Positions 41,856 through 50,646 are shown, counted from the first letter of the stretch. The stretch: 64,000 nucleotides of DNA from JAVVHH01 sp965199665 (GCA_965199665.1 OZ241208.1:3782001-3846000); one strand, 5' to 3'. The notes: generated by a model from the letters alone, not told the origin. Translations and numbers: made by a program.

Positions 41856-42527
41856 ATGATGTGGCTCGTACGAAAGCTGTTGAAATTAGACTCACCAATC
41901 ACGGTTTCAGATTGGTTTTACCAACGGATAGTTGGGAATTGGCCATGGATCGCGGCGACATTTGGCAGTGTCGGCATGGCCTATTTGGCAAGATTAAGCG
42001 ATTGGATGCAACCATGGGGAGCAGTGGGATGGGCCTCTGTGGGATTGTTTTTTTTCGCCCTAATCGGGCTGACCCTCGCAACGATCTACCGATTATACGC
42101 TGGTGCACTTCAGCGCATTCAATCCTCTAAGACAATGAAGAACATGTCGGAAAATATTAAGGGGGTGAACCCGCTCCGGGAAAGCTTTGAGAACGAGAAA
42201 GTGTCTATATCGGACTTCTATACACCCATTCAAACTCTGTATAAACGGAAAACGTTTCGAAACTGCGATTTTTATGGGCCTGGCGCCCTGCTTTTCTTCT
42301 CTAGATGTAATATTGACTCTCCATCAATATTCCGTACTGACTTTATAGTGATTGGAGAGGGCTACTTTGCCTCACCAATCGGGTTCGAAGATAGCTCATT
42401 CTATGACTGCAGATTTTATGGAATTACATTGTTGATGAACGCTGGTATGGCTCAAGCTATTCGAGTGGCGACCAAGCGTGAAGGCTCGCAAATGCCACCA
42501 TTTCATGGTCTGCCTGTAACTGAATGA
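41856..42527 (+). CDS. Two-TM protein of AT-rich islet, unknown
   Basis: A 223-residue protein with base and codon use unlike its neighbours. Two membrane helices lie near residues 30-46 (WIAATFGSVGMAYLA) and 54-80 (WASVGLFFFALIGLTLA). The C-terminal 100 residues are a repeated pattern of FRNCDFYGPG-type and SSFYDCRFYGITLL segments, aromatic-Cys-aromatic turns reminiscent of pentapeptide-like or right-handed beta-helix repeats. Start ATG 41856; the next codon is also ATG. No family was recognised. The two-TM plus cytosolic-domain layout is common in mobile, phage and defence genes, but no defence partner is present, so that role is only a suggestion. Confidence 0.65.
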   Translation: MMWLVRKLLKLDSPITVSDWFYQRIVGNWPWIAATFGSVGMAYLARLSDWMQPWGAVGWASVGLFFFALIGLTLATIYRLYAGALQRIQSSKTMKNMSENIKGVNPLRESFENEKVSISDFYTPIQTLYKRKTFRNCDFYGPGALLFFSRCNIDSPSIFRTDFIVIGEGYFASPIGFEDSSFYDCRFYGITLLMNAGMAQAIRVATKREGSQMPPFHGLPVTE

Positions 42528-42727
42528 GTCTTAAACCTCGCGTGAGATGTTCTTACAGGAGATCTACCTACACATTTTAAATGAGAAACATCTTGCAATA
42601 CACTTTTGATTACCTAGCCTTCAATCCTCTTGATCGGATCAGAAACGTTGGAAAGTTTAACACTGGATCTTTTTTCTTGCGCTTAAGAGTTGAATGCTTG
42701 ATTTGCAAGAGAAACGCGATCGACTAG

Positions 42728-42756
42728 TTGACACGGTCACGCCTCACTTCCTTTAA
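42728..42756 (+). promoter_or_regulatory. Sigma70-like promoter
   Basis: A TTGACA box at 42728-42733 is followed, with a 17-bp spacer, by CTTTAA at 42751-42756, a weak -10 element. It would drive the gene at 42778, which has AGGAG at 42767-42771. The -35 box matches consensus exactly; the -10 is poor. Confidence 0.45.
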
Positions 42757-42777
42757 CGGCCGTGACAGGAGCGGTTC

Positions 42778-43020
42778 ATGGCATCGACCACCCAGATCAT
42801 CTATCAACCCTACGTCGCGGGTCCGCGCGGGACGCTCAAGCCGGGCCAAGCCATCGCCTGCCGCACGGCCGAGGACGGGTTGCGCCGGGCCGAGCGCGCG
42901 CTGAGCGGCGGCTCCATCCTGGGCGCGCAGGTCGTGCGCATGATCCATGACGACGATGCCGGCGAGTTCGGCGACCCGCAATACCTGGGCACCGTCGGCC
43001 GGGTGCCCGAGCCCGAGTGA
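42778..43020 (+). CDS. Small protein, unknown function
   Basis: An 80-residue soluble protein with no signal or membrane segment. It contains GQAIACRTAEDGLRRAERAL, a helix typical of small DNA- or protein-binding regulators, and an acidic tail (IHDDDAGEFGDPQY). Start ATG 42778 with AGGAG 6 bp upstream. It precedes a short-chain dehydrogenase gene, with which it probably forms an operon. No family recognised, but the strong ribosome site, GC-rich codon use and promoter support a real gene. Confidence 0.6.
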   Translation: MASTTQIIYQPYVAGPRGTLKPGQAIACRTAEDGLRRAERALSGGSILGAQVVRMIHDDDAGEFGDPQYLGTVGRVPEPE

Positions 43021-43031
43021 GCGCCCCAGCC

Positions 43032-43790
43032 ATGAGTTCGGCCCGGTTCGACCTGTCCGGCAAGGTCGCCGTGGTCACCGGTGGGGGGCGCGGGCTCGGC
43101 CGCGCGATCGCGCGTGGGCTGCGGGAGGCCGGCGCGACCGTCGTGCTGGCGGGCCGCACCGCCGCCACGCTGGAAGCCGTCGCCGCCGAGCTGGGGCCGG
43201 ACAGCCTGGTCCATGTCGGCGACGTCGCCGTGGAAGCCGACGTGATCGCGTTGCGTGACGCGGCGATGGAGCGGTTCGGGCGGGTGGACGTGCTGGTCAA
43301 CAATGCCGGCGTCAACCCGATCTACAAGGGCATCGAGACGACCTCGCTCGAGGAATGGCAGCACATCCTGGGCGTCAACCTGACCGGCGCCTTTCTGTGC
43401 TGCAAGTATCTCGGCGGCGCGATGGCGCAGGCCGGAAGCGGCTCGGTGATCACGGTCAGTTCGGTCGCGGGGCACGCCGGATTGCGCCGCTCCGTCCCGT
43501 ATTGCGCGAGCAAGGGCGGCGCGGAGCTGATGACCAAGGCGCTGGCACTGGACTGGGCGCGCAAGGGCGTGCGGGTCAACTGCATCGCCCCCGGCTACTT
43601 CGAGACCGACCTGACCGCCGGCATGATCGCCAACGAGGCGCTCTCCAGCCGCCTGCTGGGCCAGACACCGATGGGCCGGTTCGGCCGCGACGACGACCTG
43701 GTGGGCGCCGCCGTGTTCCTGGCCAGCGACGCCAGCGCGTACGTGACCGGCCAGAGCCTGGTGGTGGACGGCGGATACCTGGCCGCCTGA
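43032..43790 (+). CDS. Short-chain dehydrogenase/reductase
   Basis: A 252-residue SDR oxidoreductase. The NAD(P)-binding motif is TGGGRGLG near residue 19, NNAG follows the central strand and the catalytic YxxxK is YCASKGG. The Asn-Ser-Tyr-Lys tetrad is complete. Gluconate 5-dehydrogenase-like or 3-oxoacyl reductase-like activity would fit. ATG 43032 was chosen; a GTG at 43017 overlapping the preceding stop is an alternative. It lies in a run with a Gfo/Idh oxidoreductase and PhaB-like reductase. Confidence 0.86.
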   Translation: MSSARFDLSGKVAVVTGGGRGLGRAIARGLREAGATVVLAGRTAATLEAVAAELGPDSLVHVGDVAVEADVIALRDAAMERFGRVDVLVNNAGVNPIYKGIETTSLEEWQHILGVNLTGAFLCCKYLGGAMAQAGSGSVITVSSVAGHAGLRRSVPYCASKGGAELMTKALALDWARKGVRVNCIAPGYFETDLTAGMIANEALSSRLLGQTPMGRFGRDDDLVGAAVFLASDASAYVTGQSLVVDGGYLAA

Positions 43791-43826
43791 ACGCAACTCC
43801 GGCGGGCCCGACGCGATGGGCTCCGC

Positions 43827-44921
43827 ATGAAAGCAGACCGCAAAATCAGATACGCCGTGGTCGGCGCCGGCTGGATCAGCCAAGCCGCCTTCATGCCGGG
43901 CGTCAAAGCCACCGGCAACTCCGTCCTGTCCGCGGTCGTGACGGGCGACAGCAGCAAGGCCGAGGAGCTCGGCCGGCGCTACGGTATCGAGCGCGCCTAC
44001 CATTACGACGCCTATCTGGCCGCGCTCGAGAGCCGCAGCTTCGACGCGATCTACCTCGCTTTGCCGAACGATCAGCACCGGCAGTTCGCGGTGCCGGCGC
44101 TGGAGCGCGGCATCCACGTCCTGCTGGAGAAGCCGATGGCGACCAGCGAAGAGGATTGCCGCGCCATCAACGACGCCGCCCGCCGTGGCCGCGCCAAGCT
44201 GATGATCGCCTACCGGCTGCATTTCGAGCCCGGCACGCTGGAGGCGATCCGGATCGCGCAAAGCGGCGCGCTGGGCCGGGTCTCGCTATTTGCCTCGACG
44301 TTCACGCAGCCGATCGATGCGGGCAACCACCGGGCGCAGAACGGCTATTGGTCCGGCCCGGTGCCGGACATGGGCACCTACCCGATCAACGCCGTCCGCA
44401 ACCTGTTCCGCGCCGAGCCGACCGAGATCATGGCCTGGGGTACGGAAACGCTCGGCTTCGGCTTCCACGACACCGTCAGCGTCACCATGCGCTTCCCCGA
44501 GGACCGGCTGGCGCAGTTCACCGTCGCCTATGGGCTGAACGACGCGGACGAGTACCGCGTCGTGGGCGACGAGGGGACGCTGCGGGTCAGCCCCGGCTTC
44601 ACCCTCTCCGAGGGGCTGCGCCACGCGCTGACGCGGGACGGCAGCACCACGGAGACCGCGTTCCGTGCCGTCGACCAGTTCGCGGGCCAGACCGCCTACT
44701 TCTCCGATTGCATCCTCGAAGACCGCGACCCCGAGCCGGATGGCGAGGAAGGCCTGCTCGACATCCGCGTGCTGTGCGCGATCGAGCGGGCCTTGGCGAC
44801 CGGGCGCGCGCAGGAGCTGAGCCCGGCGTTCCGCAGCAAGCGTCCGCTCGGCGACCAGTCCACGGATTTCCCGCCCGCGGCCAAGCCGGACCTCGTCAAC
44901 GCGGCGCCGCCGGCGGGCTAG
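43827..44921 (+). CDS. Gfo/Idh/MocA family oxidoreductase
   Basis: A 364-residue NAD(P)-dependent sugar oxidoreductase. The Rossmann motif is VVGAGWISQAAF at the N-terminus and the conserved EKPMAT motif with its catalytic Lys is near residue 98. The C-terminal domain has the typical TRDGSTTETAF sheet. Such enzymes oxidise sugars or cyclitols. Start ATG 43827. It lies 36 bp after the SDR and 50 bp before the PhaB-like gene, probably in one operon. Substrate unknown. Confidence 0.86.
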   Translation: MKADRKIRYAVVGAGWISQAAFMPGVKATGNSVLSAVVTGDSSKAEELGRRYGIERAYHYDAYLAALESRSFDAIYLALPNDQHRQFAVPALERGIHVLLEKPMATSEEDCRAINDAARRGRAKLMIAYRLHFEPGTLEAIRIAQSGALGRVSLFASTFTQPIDAGNHRAQNGYWSGPVPDMGTYPINAVRNLFRAEPTEIMAWGTETLGFGFHDTVSVTMRFPEDRLAQFTVAYGLNDADEYRVVGDEGTLRVSPGFTLSEGLRHALTRDGSTTETAFRAVDQFAGQTAYFSDCILEDRDPEPDGEEGLLDIRVLCAIERALATGRAQELSPAFRSKRPLGDQSTDFPPAAKPDLVNAAPPAG

Positions 44922-44971
44922 ATTTCCCTGCCGAAAGACGGAAAACTGAAACAGTAAAGGGAGGACAAAAA

Positions 44972-45694
44972 ATGGCACGAGTCGCACTCGTCACCGGCGG
45001 AACGCGCGGAATCGGCGAAGCCATCAGCACGGCGTTGCACGAGGCTGGCCGCAAGGTGGTGGCCAGCTACGCGGGCAACGACGCCGCCGCCAAATCATTC
45101 ACCGACGCCACCGGCATCCCGACGATCAAGTTCGACGCCGGCAACTACGAAGCCTGCGACGACGCCGTCAAGCAGATCGAGTCCGAGCACGGCCCGATCG
45201 AGATCCTGGTCAACAATGCCGGCATCACCCGCGACTCCACCATCGCCAAGCAGACCCGGCAGATGTGGGACGAGGTCATCGATACCAATCTCGGCTCCTG
45301 CTTCAACCTCTGCAAACTGACCTTCGAGGGCATGCGCGCCGCCAAGTTCGGCCGCATCGTCAACATCGGCAGCATCAACGGCCAGGCCGGCCAGTATGGC
45401 CAGGTCAACTACGCCGCGGCCAAGTCGGGCATCCACGGCTTCACCAAGGCGCTCGCCCAGGAAGGCGCCCGCTTCGGCATCACGGTCAACGCCATTGCGC
45501 CGGGCTACGTGGACACCGAGATGGTCCGCGCCGTCCCGCCCGACGTATTGCAGAAGATCGTCGCCCGCATCCCGCGCGGGCGTCTCGGCCAGGCCGCCGA
45601 CATCGCCCGCGGCGTCTGCTTCCTGACCGCGGACGATGGCGACTTCATCACCGGGTCGACGCTGTCGATCAACGGTGGCCAGCACATGTATTGA
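44972..45694 (+). CDS. phaB: Acetoacetyl-CoA reductase (PhaB/PhbB)
   Basis: A 240-residue NADPH-dependent SDR. MARVALVTGGTRGIGEAIS begins the Rossmann fold, NNAGITRDSTIAKQT and the YAAAKSGIHGF active site with GQAGQYGQVNY match PhaB, which makes 3-hydroxybutyryl-CoA for polyhydroxybutyrate storage. Start ATG 44972 with GGGAGG 8 bp upstream. No phaA or phaC gene is adjacent. The region between it and the preceding Gfo/Idh gene is short. It is a confident PhaB-type call; FabG is the main alternative. Confidence 0.88.
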   Translation: MARVALVTGGTRGIGEAISTALHEAGRKVVASYAGNDAAAKSFTDATGIPTIKFDAGNYEACDDAVKQIESEHGPIEILVNNAGITRDSTIAKQTRQMWDEVIDTNLGSCFNLCKLTFEGMRAAKFGRIVNIGSINGQAGQYGQVNYAAAKSGIHGFTKALAQEGARFGITVNAIAPGYVDTEMVRAVPPDVLQKIVARIPRGRLGQAADIARGVCFLTADDGDFITGSTLSINGGQHMY

Positions 45695-45709
45695 CGCGGC
45701 CGCCTCGGC

Positions 45710-45733
45710 GCCCTCTCCCGCCCGGGAGAGGGC
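45710..45733. terminator. Perfect hairpin between phaB and fumarylacetoacetase-family gene
   Basis: GCCCTCTCCCG (45710-45720) pairs with CGGGAGAGGGC (45723-45733) around a 2-bp loop, an 11-bp perfect stem. The CCCTCTCCC motif is widespread in alphaproteobacterial intergenic repeats and recurs around 59164-59265 in this window. It may be a repeat element, terminator or both. Confidence 0.6.
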
Positions 45734-45751
45734 ACAGCAAGGAGACAACAT

Positions 45752-46441
45752 TTGAGCTTCGTCATCGACCCGGCGCCGACCCCCTCCGTGGCCGTCGCCG
45801 GCACCGCCGACCGCTTCCCCGTCCGCCGCATCTTCTGCGTCGGCCGCAACTACGCCGCCCATGCCCGCGAGATGGGCAAGGACCCGGACCGCGAGCCGCC
45901 CTTCTTCTTCCTCAAGCCGGCCGACGCCGTGGTCGATGATGGCTCGACCATCCCCTACCCGCCCGAGACGTCCAACCTGCATTACGAGGCCGAGCTGATC
46001 GTCGCCATCGGCACCGCCGGCACCGACATCGATCCGGCTGACGCCCTCGACCATGTCTGGGGCTACGGCATCGGCCTCGACATGACCCGGCGGGACCTGC
46101 AGAACGCCGCCAAGGACCTCGGACGCCCCTGGGATTGGGGCAAGGGCTTCGACCGCTCGGCGCCGATCGGCCCGCTCCACAAGGTGGCTGATGTCGGGCA
46201 CATCGCGTCCGGCCGCATCTGGCTCGCCGTGGATGGAACGATCAAGCAGGACAGCGACATCGACAAGCTGATCTGGCCGATCCCCGACGTGATCAGCATC
46301 GCGTCGCGCTCCATGGAGCTGCGGCCCGGCGACCTCATCATGACCGGCACACCCGAGGGCGTGGGCGCGGTCAAGCCCGGCCAGACCATGACGGTGGGCA
46401 TCGACGGGCTCGGCGAGATCCGGATCGCCATCGCGGGATAA
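45752..46441 (+). CDS. Fumarylacetoacetate hydrolase family protein
   Basis: A 229-residue protein of the FAH superfamily. The core is FCVGRNYAAHAREMG, then FFFLKPADAVV and LHYEAELIVAIG, which provide the metal-binding Glu, Glu and Asp. The later DLIMTGTPEGVGAVKPG motif is the family signature. It hydrolyses or isomerises a dioxo acid in aromatic or sugar catabolism; with the upstream SDR genes a sugar-acid pathway is possible. Start TTG 45752 with AAGGAG 8 bp upstream. Confidence 0.85.
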   Translation: MSFVIDPAPTPSVAVAGTADRFPVRRIFCVGRNYAAHAREMGKDPDREPPFFFLKPADAVVDDGSTIPYPPETSNLHYEAELIVAIGTAGTDIDPADALDHVWGYGIGLDMTRRDLQNAAKDLGRPWDWGKGFDRSAPIGPLHKVADVGHIASGRIWLAVDGTIKQDSDIDKLIWPIPDVISIASRSMELRPGDLIMTGTPEGVGAVKPGQTMTVGIDGLGEIRIAIAG

Positions 46442-46512
46442 CGCCCTCCGACCCGGCGGCGATCGTGACGGGAGCGATGTGACGGGCTCTTAGTTTGAGC
46501 TATGCTGCCCGT

Positions 46513-48420
46513 ATGCAACCCACCCGTGTCACCGCCGCCGAAACACCCCGCAGCAGCGACGCGCTCGCCCTACAGGTGGGCGTGGTCGCGGTCGCAGCTC
46601 TCTACCTCGCGCGCGAGGTACTGATCCCGATCACGCTGGCGATCCTGCTATCCTTCCTGCTCGCGCCGGTGGTCCACCTGCTGCGCCGGTTCCTGCCGCG
46701 CGTGCCGGCCGTGTTGCTCGCGGTCATGCTGGCGCTGGGGTTCATCACCGCGATCGGCACGCTGATCGGCATGCAGGTGGCGAGCCTGGCGCCGAACATC
46801 CCGGCCTATGCCGAGCAGGTGGAAAAGAAGTTCGGCGCTGCCCAGAGCTACGTGACCAGCCACTTCGCGCAGGTGCTCGGCCCGCTGAGCGGCGGCGGCG
46901 AGACCAAACCGGCCGCGCCCGACACCGCGCCCACCCCCGGCAACACGCCGGAGCCGACCACCGTCGTGGTGCGCCAGCCCACGCCGACGCCGCTGCAGAT
47001 GGCCGAACGGATTCTCGACCCACTCGCCACCCCGCTCTCCACCGCGGCCATCGTGTTCATCTTCAACGTGTTCATCCTGTTGCAGCGGGAGGATCTGCGG
47101 GATCGGCTGATCCGCCTGATCGGCTCCGGCGACCTGCATCGCACCACGGTGGCGATGGACGATGCCGGGCGGCGCCTGTCGCGCTATTTCCTCGCCCAGG
47201 CCGGGCTGAACCTGGTGTTCGGCATCGTGATCGGCGCCGGGCTGTGGATGATCGGGGTGCCCTCGCCGCTGCTCTGGGGCGTGTTGAGCAGCCTGCTCCG
47301 CTTCGTGCCGTACGTCGGGCCGGTACTGGCGGCGGGGCTGCCCATGGCGCTGGCGGCGGGCGTTTCGCCGGGCTGGGAGCTGGTGGCCTGGACCGCGGGG
47401 CTGTTCCTGATCGTGGAAGCCGTGACCGGGCAAGTGGTCGAGCCGCTTCTGTATGGGCATTCGACCGGCCTCTCGCCGTTCGCCGTCGTCGTGGCCGCCA
47501 CCTTCTGGACCTGGTTGTGGGGGCCCATCGGCCTGCTGCTCTCCACCCCGCTCACGCTGTGCCTCGTCGTGATCGGGCGACACGTCAAGCGGCTCGAGTT
47601 CCTCGACGTGCTGCTCGGCGACCGCCCGGCGCTGACGCCGATCGAGAGCTTTTACCAGCGCATGCTCGCCGGCGACCCGGACGAGGCGGAGGAGCAGGCC
47701 GAGGCGATCCTGCAGGCGACCTCGCTCACCTCCTACTATGACGACGTCGCGCTGAAGGGGCTGCAGCTGGCCGCCAACGACCTCAGCCGCGGCGTGCTGA
47801 ACGAGGCGCAGATGGAGCGGGTCAAGGAGACCATCCAGCTTCTCGTCCGCGACCTCGACGGGCACGAGGACGTCGAGAAGCATCCCACTGCCGAGCAGCG
47901 CAACGACCTGCTCTCGCCCGCCGGCGCCGACGACGAGGAGAAGGCACCCACGCCCGTGCCCGGCCAGGCGCCGCCGGAGAACGAACTGCCGCCGCCCTGG
48001 TGCAAGCCGACGGCGATCATGTGCCTGGCCGGTCGCGGCCCGCTCGACGAAGCCGCCTCGAGCCTGCTGTGCCAATTGCTGCGGAAGCATGGCCTCGGCG
48101 CCACCGTGATCCGCTACCAGGACGCGTCGCGCGGCCGCATCGAGCAGCTCGACGTGACGGACACGGCGATGGTCTGCGTCAGCTATCTCGAGATCACCGG
48201 CAACCCGTCACACCTGCGCTACCTGCTCGACCGGCTGCATCGCCGGTTGCCGGGCGTGCCATTGCTGGTCGGGCTTTGGCCGGCGAACGAGGCGGTGCTG
48301 TCGGACAAGTCGGTCGCGAAGGCGGTCGGCGCCGATTACTACACCACGTCGCTGCACGACACGGTGGAGGCTTGCCTTGCCGAAGCGCGCAAGACGGCGG
48401 GCCTCGAGCAAGCGGCCTGA
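46513..48420 (+). CDS. AI-2E family transporter with extra C-terminal domain
   Basis: A 635-residue membrane protein. The first 360 residues are an AI-2E/PerM-type transporter with multiple helices (LIPITLAILLSFLLAPVV, SSLLRFVPYVGPVLAAGLP and the C-terminal WGPIGLLLSTPLTLCLVV motif). A Pro/Thr-rich loop near 135-155 interrupts the usual sequence. Beyond about residue 380 come 100 helical residues, a Pro-rich linker and a final 130-residue domain containing AIMCLAGRGPLDEAASSLL, ATVIRY and TDTAMVCVSYLE, an alpha/beta flavodoxin-like fold resembling a cobalamin-binding or response module. Start ATG 46513; TTG 46495 is an alternative. The extra domain suggests ligand or signal control of transport. 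Confidence 0.78.
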   Translation: MQPTRVTAAETPRSSDALALQVGVVAVAALYLAREVLIPITLAILLSFLLAPVVHLLRRFLPRVPAVLLAVMLALGFITAIGTLIGMQVASLAPNIPAYAEQVEKKFGAAQSYVTSHFAQVLGPLSGGGETKPAAPDTAPTPGNTPEPTTVVVRQPTPTPLQMAERILDPLATPLSTAAIVFIFNVFILLQREDLRDRLIRLIGSGDLHRTTVAMDDAGRRLSRYFLAQAGLNLVFGIVIGAGLWMIGVPSPLLWGVLSSLLRFVPYVGPVLAAGLPMALAAGVSPGWELVAWTAGLFLIVEAVTGQVVEPLLYGHSTGLSPFAVVVAATFWTWLWGPIGLLLSTPLTLCLVVIGRHVKRLEFLDVLLGDRPALTPIESFYQRMLAGDPDEAEEQAEAILQATSLTSYYDDVALKGLQLAANDLSRGVLNEAQMERVKETIQLLVRDLDGHEDVEKHPTAEQRNDLLSPAGADDEEKAPTPVPGQAPPENELPPPWCKPTAIMCLAGRGPLDEAASSLLCQLLRKHGLGATVIRYQDASRGRIEQLDVTDTAMVCVSYLEITGNPSHLRYLLDRLHRRLPGVPLLVGLWPANEAVLSDKSVAKAVGADYYTTSLHDTVEACLAEARKTAGLEQAA

Positions 48421-48458
48421 GCGAGCCCGCCCCGGGGCGAACCCGGGGCGGGATGGCG

Positions 48459-49478
48459 TTACTTGCCGGGGACGGGAACCGGGGTGGCGGCCAGGGTGCG
48501 CAGATAGTCGATGATGTCGGCGCGGTCCTTCGGGTTGGCGACGCCGACGAAGGTCATCTTGGTGCCCGGGGCGTAGGCGGCCGGCTTGGTCAGCCACTCG
48601 TCGAGCTGGGTGAAGTCCCAGTTGCCGGTCTTGGACTTCAGCGCGTTGGAGAACGCGTAGCCGTCCTTCTCGCCGATCTTGGTGTTGACCACGCCATACA
48701 GGTTCGGCCCGATGCCGTTACGGCCGCCCTCGTTGAACGAGTGGCAAGCGACGCAGCCGAGCTTCTTGGTGTCGGCCTCGCCGGCCTTCGGGTCGGCGGC
48801 GGCCAGACGCTCCGCGATCGGCTGGACGGCACCGCCGGTGCCGCCGCCCGGATTGGCGTTCGGCTGCGCGCCGCCATTGGCCGAGGTGCCGCCGGTCGCC
48901 GGGTTTGCGGGGGCGGCGTTGCTGGCCGCGACGGCCTCGACGGGCGGCTTGGCCTTCGGGTCGTCCGACAGGGTGCGGAGGTATTCGATGATGTCGGCGC
49001 GCTTCTTGGGGTCCGCCAGCCCGGCGTAGCTCATCTTTGTGCCGGGCGCGTAGGCGCTGGGCTTGGTGAGCCACTCGTTCAGCTCCTGGTAATTCCAGGG
49101 GCCTTCCTTGCCCTTCAGCGCGGCGGAATAGACGAAGCCTTCCGAATGCCCGTGCACGTTGCCGACCGTGTTGTAGAGGTTCGGACCAACCCCGTTCTTG
49201 CCGCCCTTGGTGAAGCTGTGGCACGCGACGCAGCCCTGCGCCTTGACCAGGCCCTCTCCGTCCGACGCGGACGCGGAGGCCATCAGCACGCCGATCGGCG
49301 GCTCCGGCGCGGCGGTGCTGGCCACGGGCGCGGCGCCCGGTTCGGCCGGAATGGCGATGTGCGGCTTGTGCGGCACTTCCGGGTCGACCAGGGCGCGCCC
49401 GACCAGGCCGGAACCCACGAACGCAATACCGGCGACCAGAACGGCGGCGGCGGCTTTGTTGAGTTCGAGGCTATCCAT
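48459..49478 (-). CDS. Membrane-anchored diheme cytochrome c with duplicated domain
   Basis: A 339-residue protein with an N-terminal anchor (residues 10-30) and two very similar cytochrome c domains joined by an Ala/Gly/Pro linker (about residues 180-225). Heme motifs CVACH occur at residues 83-87 and 242-246, with GTKMSYAG and GTKMTFVG providing Met ligands. Each domain resembles a class I c2/cy-type cytochrome (GPNLY, WLTKP-AYAPGTKM). It lies directly downstream of pufC on the same strand (109 bp gap), so it may carry electrons between the bc1 complex and the tetraheme subunit. Start ATG 49478. This duplicate-domain form is unusual. Confidence 0.86.
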   Translation of the reverse strand: MDSLELNKAAAAVLVAGIAFVGSGLVGRALVDPEVPHKPHIAIPAEPGAAPVASTAAPEPPIGVLMASASASDGEGLVKAQGCVACHSFTKGGKNGVGPNLYNTVGNVHGHSEGFVYSAALKGKEGPWNYQELNEWLTKPSAYAPGTKMSYAGLADPKKRADIIEYLRTLSDDPKAKPPVEAVAASNAAPANPATGGTSANGGAQPNANPGGGTGGAVQPIAERLAAADPKAGEADTKKLGCVACHSFNEGGRNGIGPNLYGVVNTKIGEKDGYAFSNALKSKTGNWDFTQLDEWLTKPAAYAPGTKMTFVGVANPKDRADIIDYLRTLAATPVPVPGK

Positions 49479-49587
49479 GGGTGGCGGTCTCCGGCACGGT
49501 ACTGCAGCTTCAATTGCCCTGCCTGTCGGCCCTGTCAATCGGGGAAGCGCGAATACCGTGCGGAGGTGATGTCTCGGCTGGCCTTGC

Positions 49588-50646
49588 CTATTGCGGCTTC
49601 GGCGCAGCCGCGACCAGCGTGGTCGGGCCCTGGAGCTCCGGATAGGTCTGCACCATGCTGACCCCGAACAGCGGCTTGTAGACGCCGTTGTGGCAGGTGG
49701 CGCAGTTGACCTTGGCCACGTCGCCGTGCGGCCCGAGCCGGGCGGCCGGGAACACGCCGGCCAGCGAGTTGAGGTACTCCCCGTTCAGGTTGCGCACCAT
49801 GTCGATGCCGTACCAGGCCGTGACGCGCTGGGGCGAGCTCTGCGACCAGTCGCCGAAGGCGCGGCTGTTGTGGCAGTAGGTGCAGTTGACCCCCAACGAC
49901 TGGGAGAAGTGGACCATGAGCGCGTAGGTCCATTCCGTCTGCTGGATGGAGTGCCGGTTGCCGGCCGGTAGCGCCGCTTCGGACTGCACCCGGATGTCGG
50001 CCGCGTTCTCCAGCATGGGGGTGAAGGGGTCGTACGGCAGCGAGCTGTTGTTGATCGCCGCGCTGGGGTGGCCCATGCCGCTGCTGGTCGCCGCCACGCC
50101 GCCGCCGAAGCGGTTGGGCAACGGATCGGTGAACCAGATGTTGGCCGGCACCGGGTTGCCGCGATGGCAGGTGTAGCAGGTCACGCCGGTGGCCCCGACA
50201 TGCGATTTGTAGTCGGCGTTGACGTGCTGGACCATCTGGATCATCCGGCGCGCCACGATCTTGGTGTAGTGGCTGTCCTCGGCCATGTTCGCCGTGTTGT
50301 GGCAGTAGGCGCAGCCGCCCTTGGGCGCCACCCAGGTGGTGATGGACGCCATCAGCCGGGTGAACTGTCCCACGCTGAGGTCGCCCAGCACCTGGACGTT
50401 CTTGTAAACCACGCCCGCCTTGGGGCCGGCCGCCGGTAGCTGCGGCAGGGAGGCCGGGATCTTATTGTCGGCGAGGTAGGCCCGCACCTCGCGGGGATTG
50501 TAGACCAGCCCCATCGCCACGCCGCGGAAGCCGCGCTGCACCGTCTCCGGCGCGGGCCGATCCATGGTGGACACGACGAGGATGGTGGTGAGCGCGGCCG
50601 CCACGACGGCGACCCCGGCCAGCGCCTGACCGACGCCGGGGATCAT
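49588..50646 (-). CDS. pufC: Photosynthetic reaction centre tetraheme cytochrome c subunit
   Basis: A 352-residue reaction-centre cytochrome. Four heme-binding motifs are visible: CAYCH, CYTCH, CTYCH and CATCH, with Met ligands upstream of hemes 1-3 (for example EWTYALMVHFS). The N-terminus has a hydrophobic segment. PufC re-reduces the special pair from soluble or membrane cytochromes. Start ATG 50646 overlaps the pufM stop (ATGA), so it is translationally coupled as last puf gene. Upstream frame residues before the ATG are antisense-like. Very confident. Confidence 0.95.
   Translation of the reverse strand: MIPGVGQALAGVAVVAAALTTILVVSTMDRPAPETVQRGFRGVAMGLVYNPREVRAYLADNKIPASLPQLPAAGPKAGVVYKNVQVLGDLSVGQFTRLMASITTWVAPKGGCAYCHNTANMAEDSHYTKIVARRMIQMVQHVNADYKSHVGATGVTCYTCHRGNPVPANIWFTDPLPNRFGGGVAATSSGMGHPSAAINNSSLPYDPFTPMLENAADIRVQSEAALPAGNRHSIQQTEWTYALMVHFSQSLGVNCTYCHNSRAFGDWSQSSPQRVTAWYGIDMVRNLNGEYLNSLAGVFPAARLGPHGDVAKVNCATCHNGVYKPLFGVSMVQTYPELQGPTTLVAAAPKPQ

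Larger units (their letters stand above)
41697..42777. other. AT-rich islet
   Basis: The roughly 1.1 kb between the ABC ATPase and the gene at 42778 is visibly far more AT-rich than the rest of the window (runs such as CATTTTAAATGAG and TTTTTTCTTGCG). It holds one gene (41856-42527) and about 250 bp of non-coding sequence. A weak hairpin AACGCC-N7-GGCGTT (41707-41725) follows the ATPase. No transposase, integrase, tRNA or clear flanking direct repeat is seen. Acquisition by horizontal transfer is inferred from composition. Confidence 0.8.

Noticed and set aside
41697..42777. Integrase, tRNA or direct-repeat borders for the AT-rich islet
   Set aside because: None could be seen on either side.
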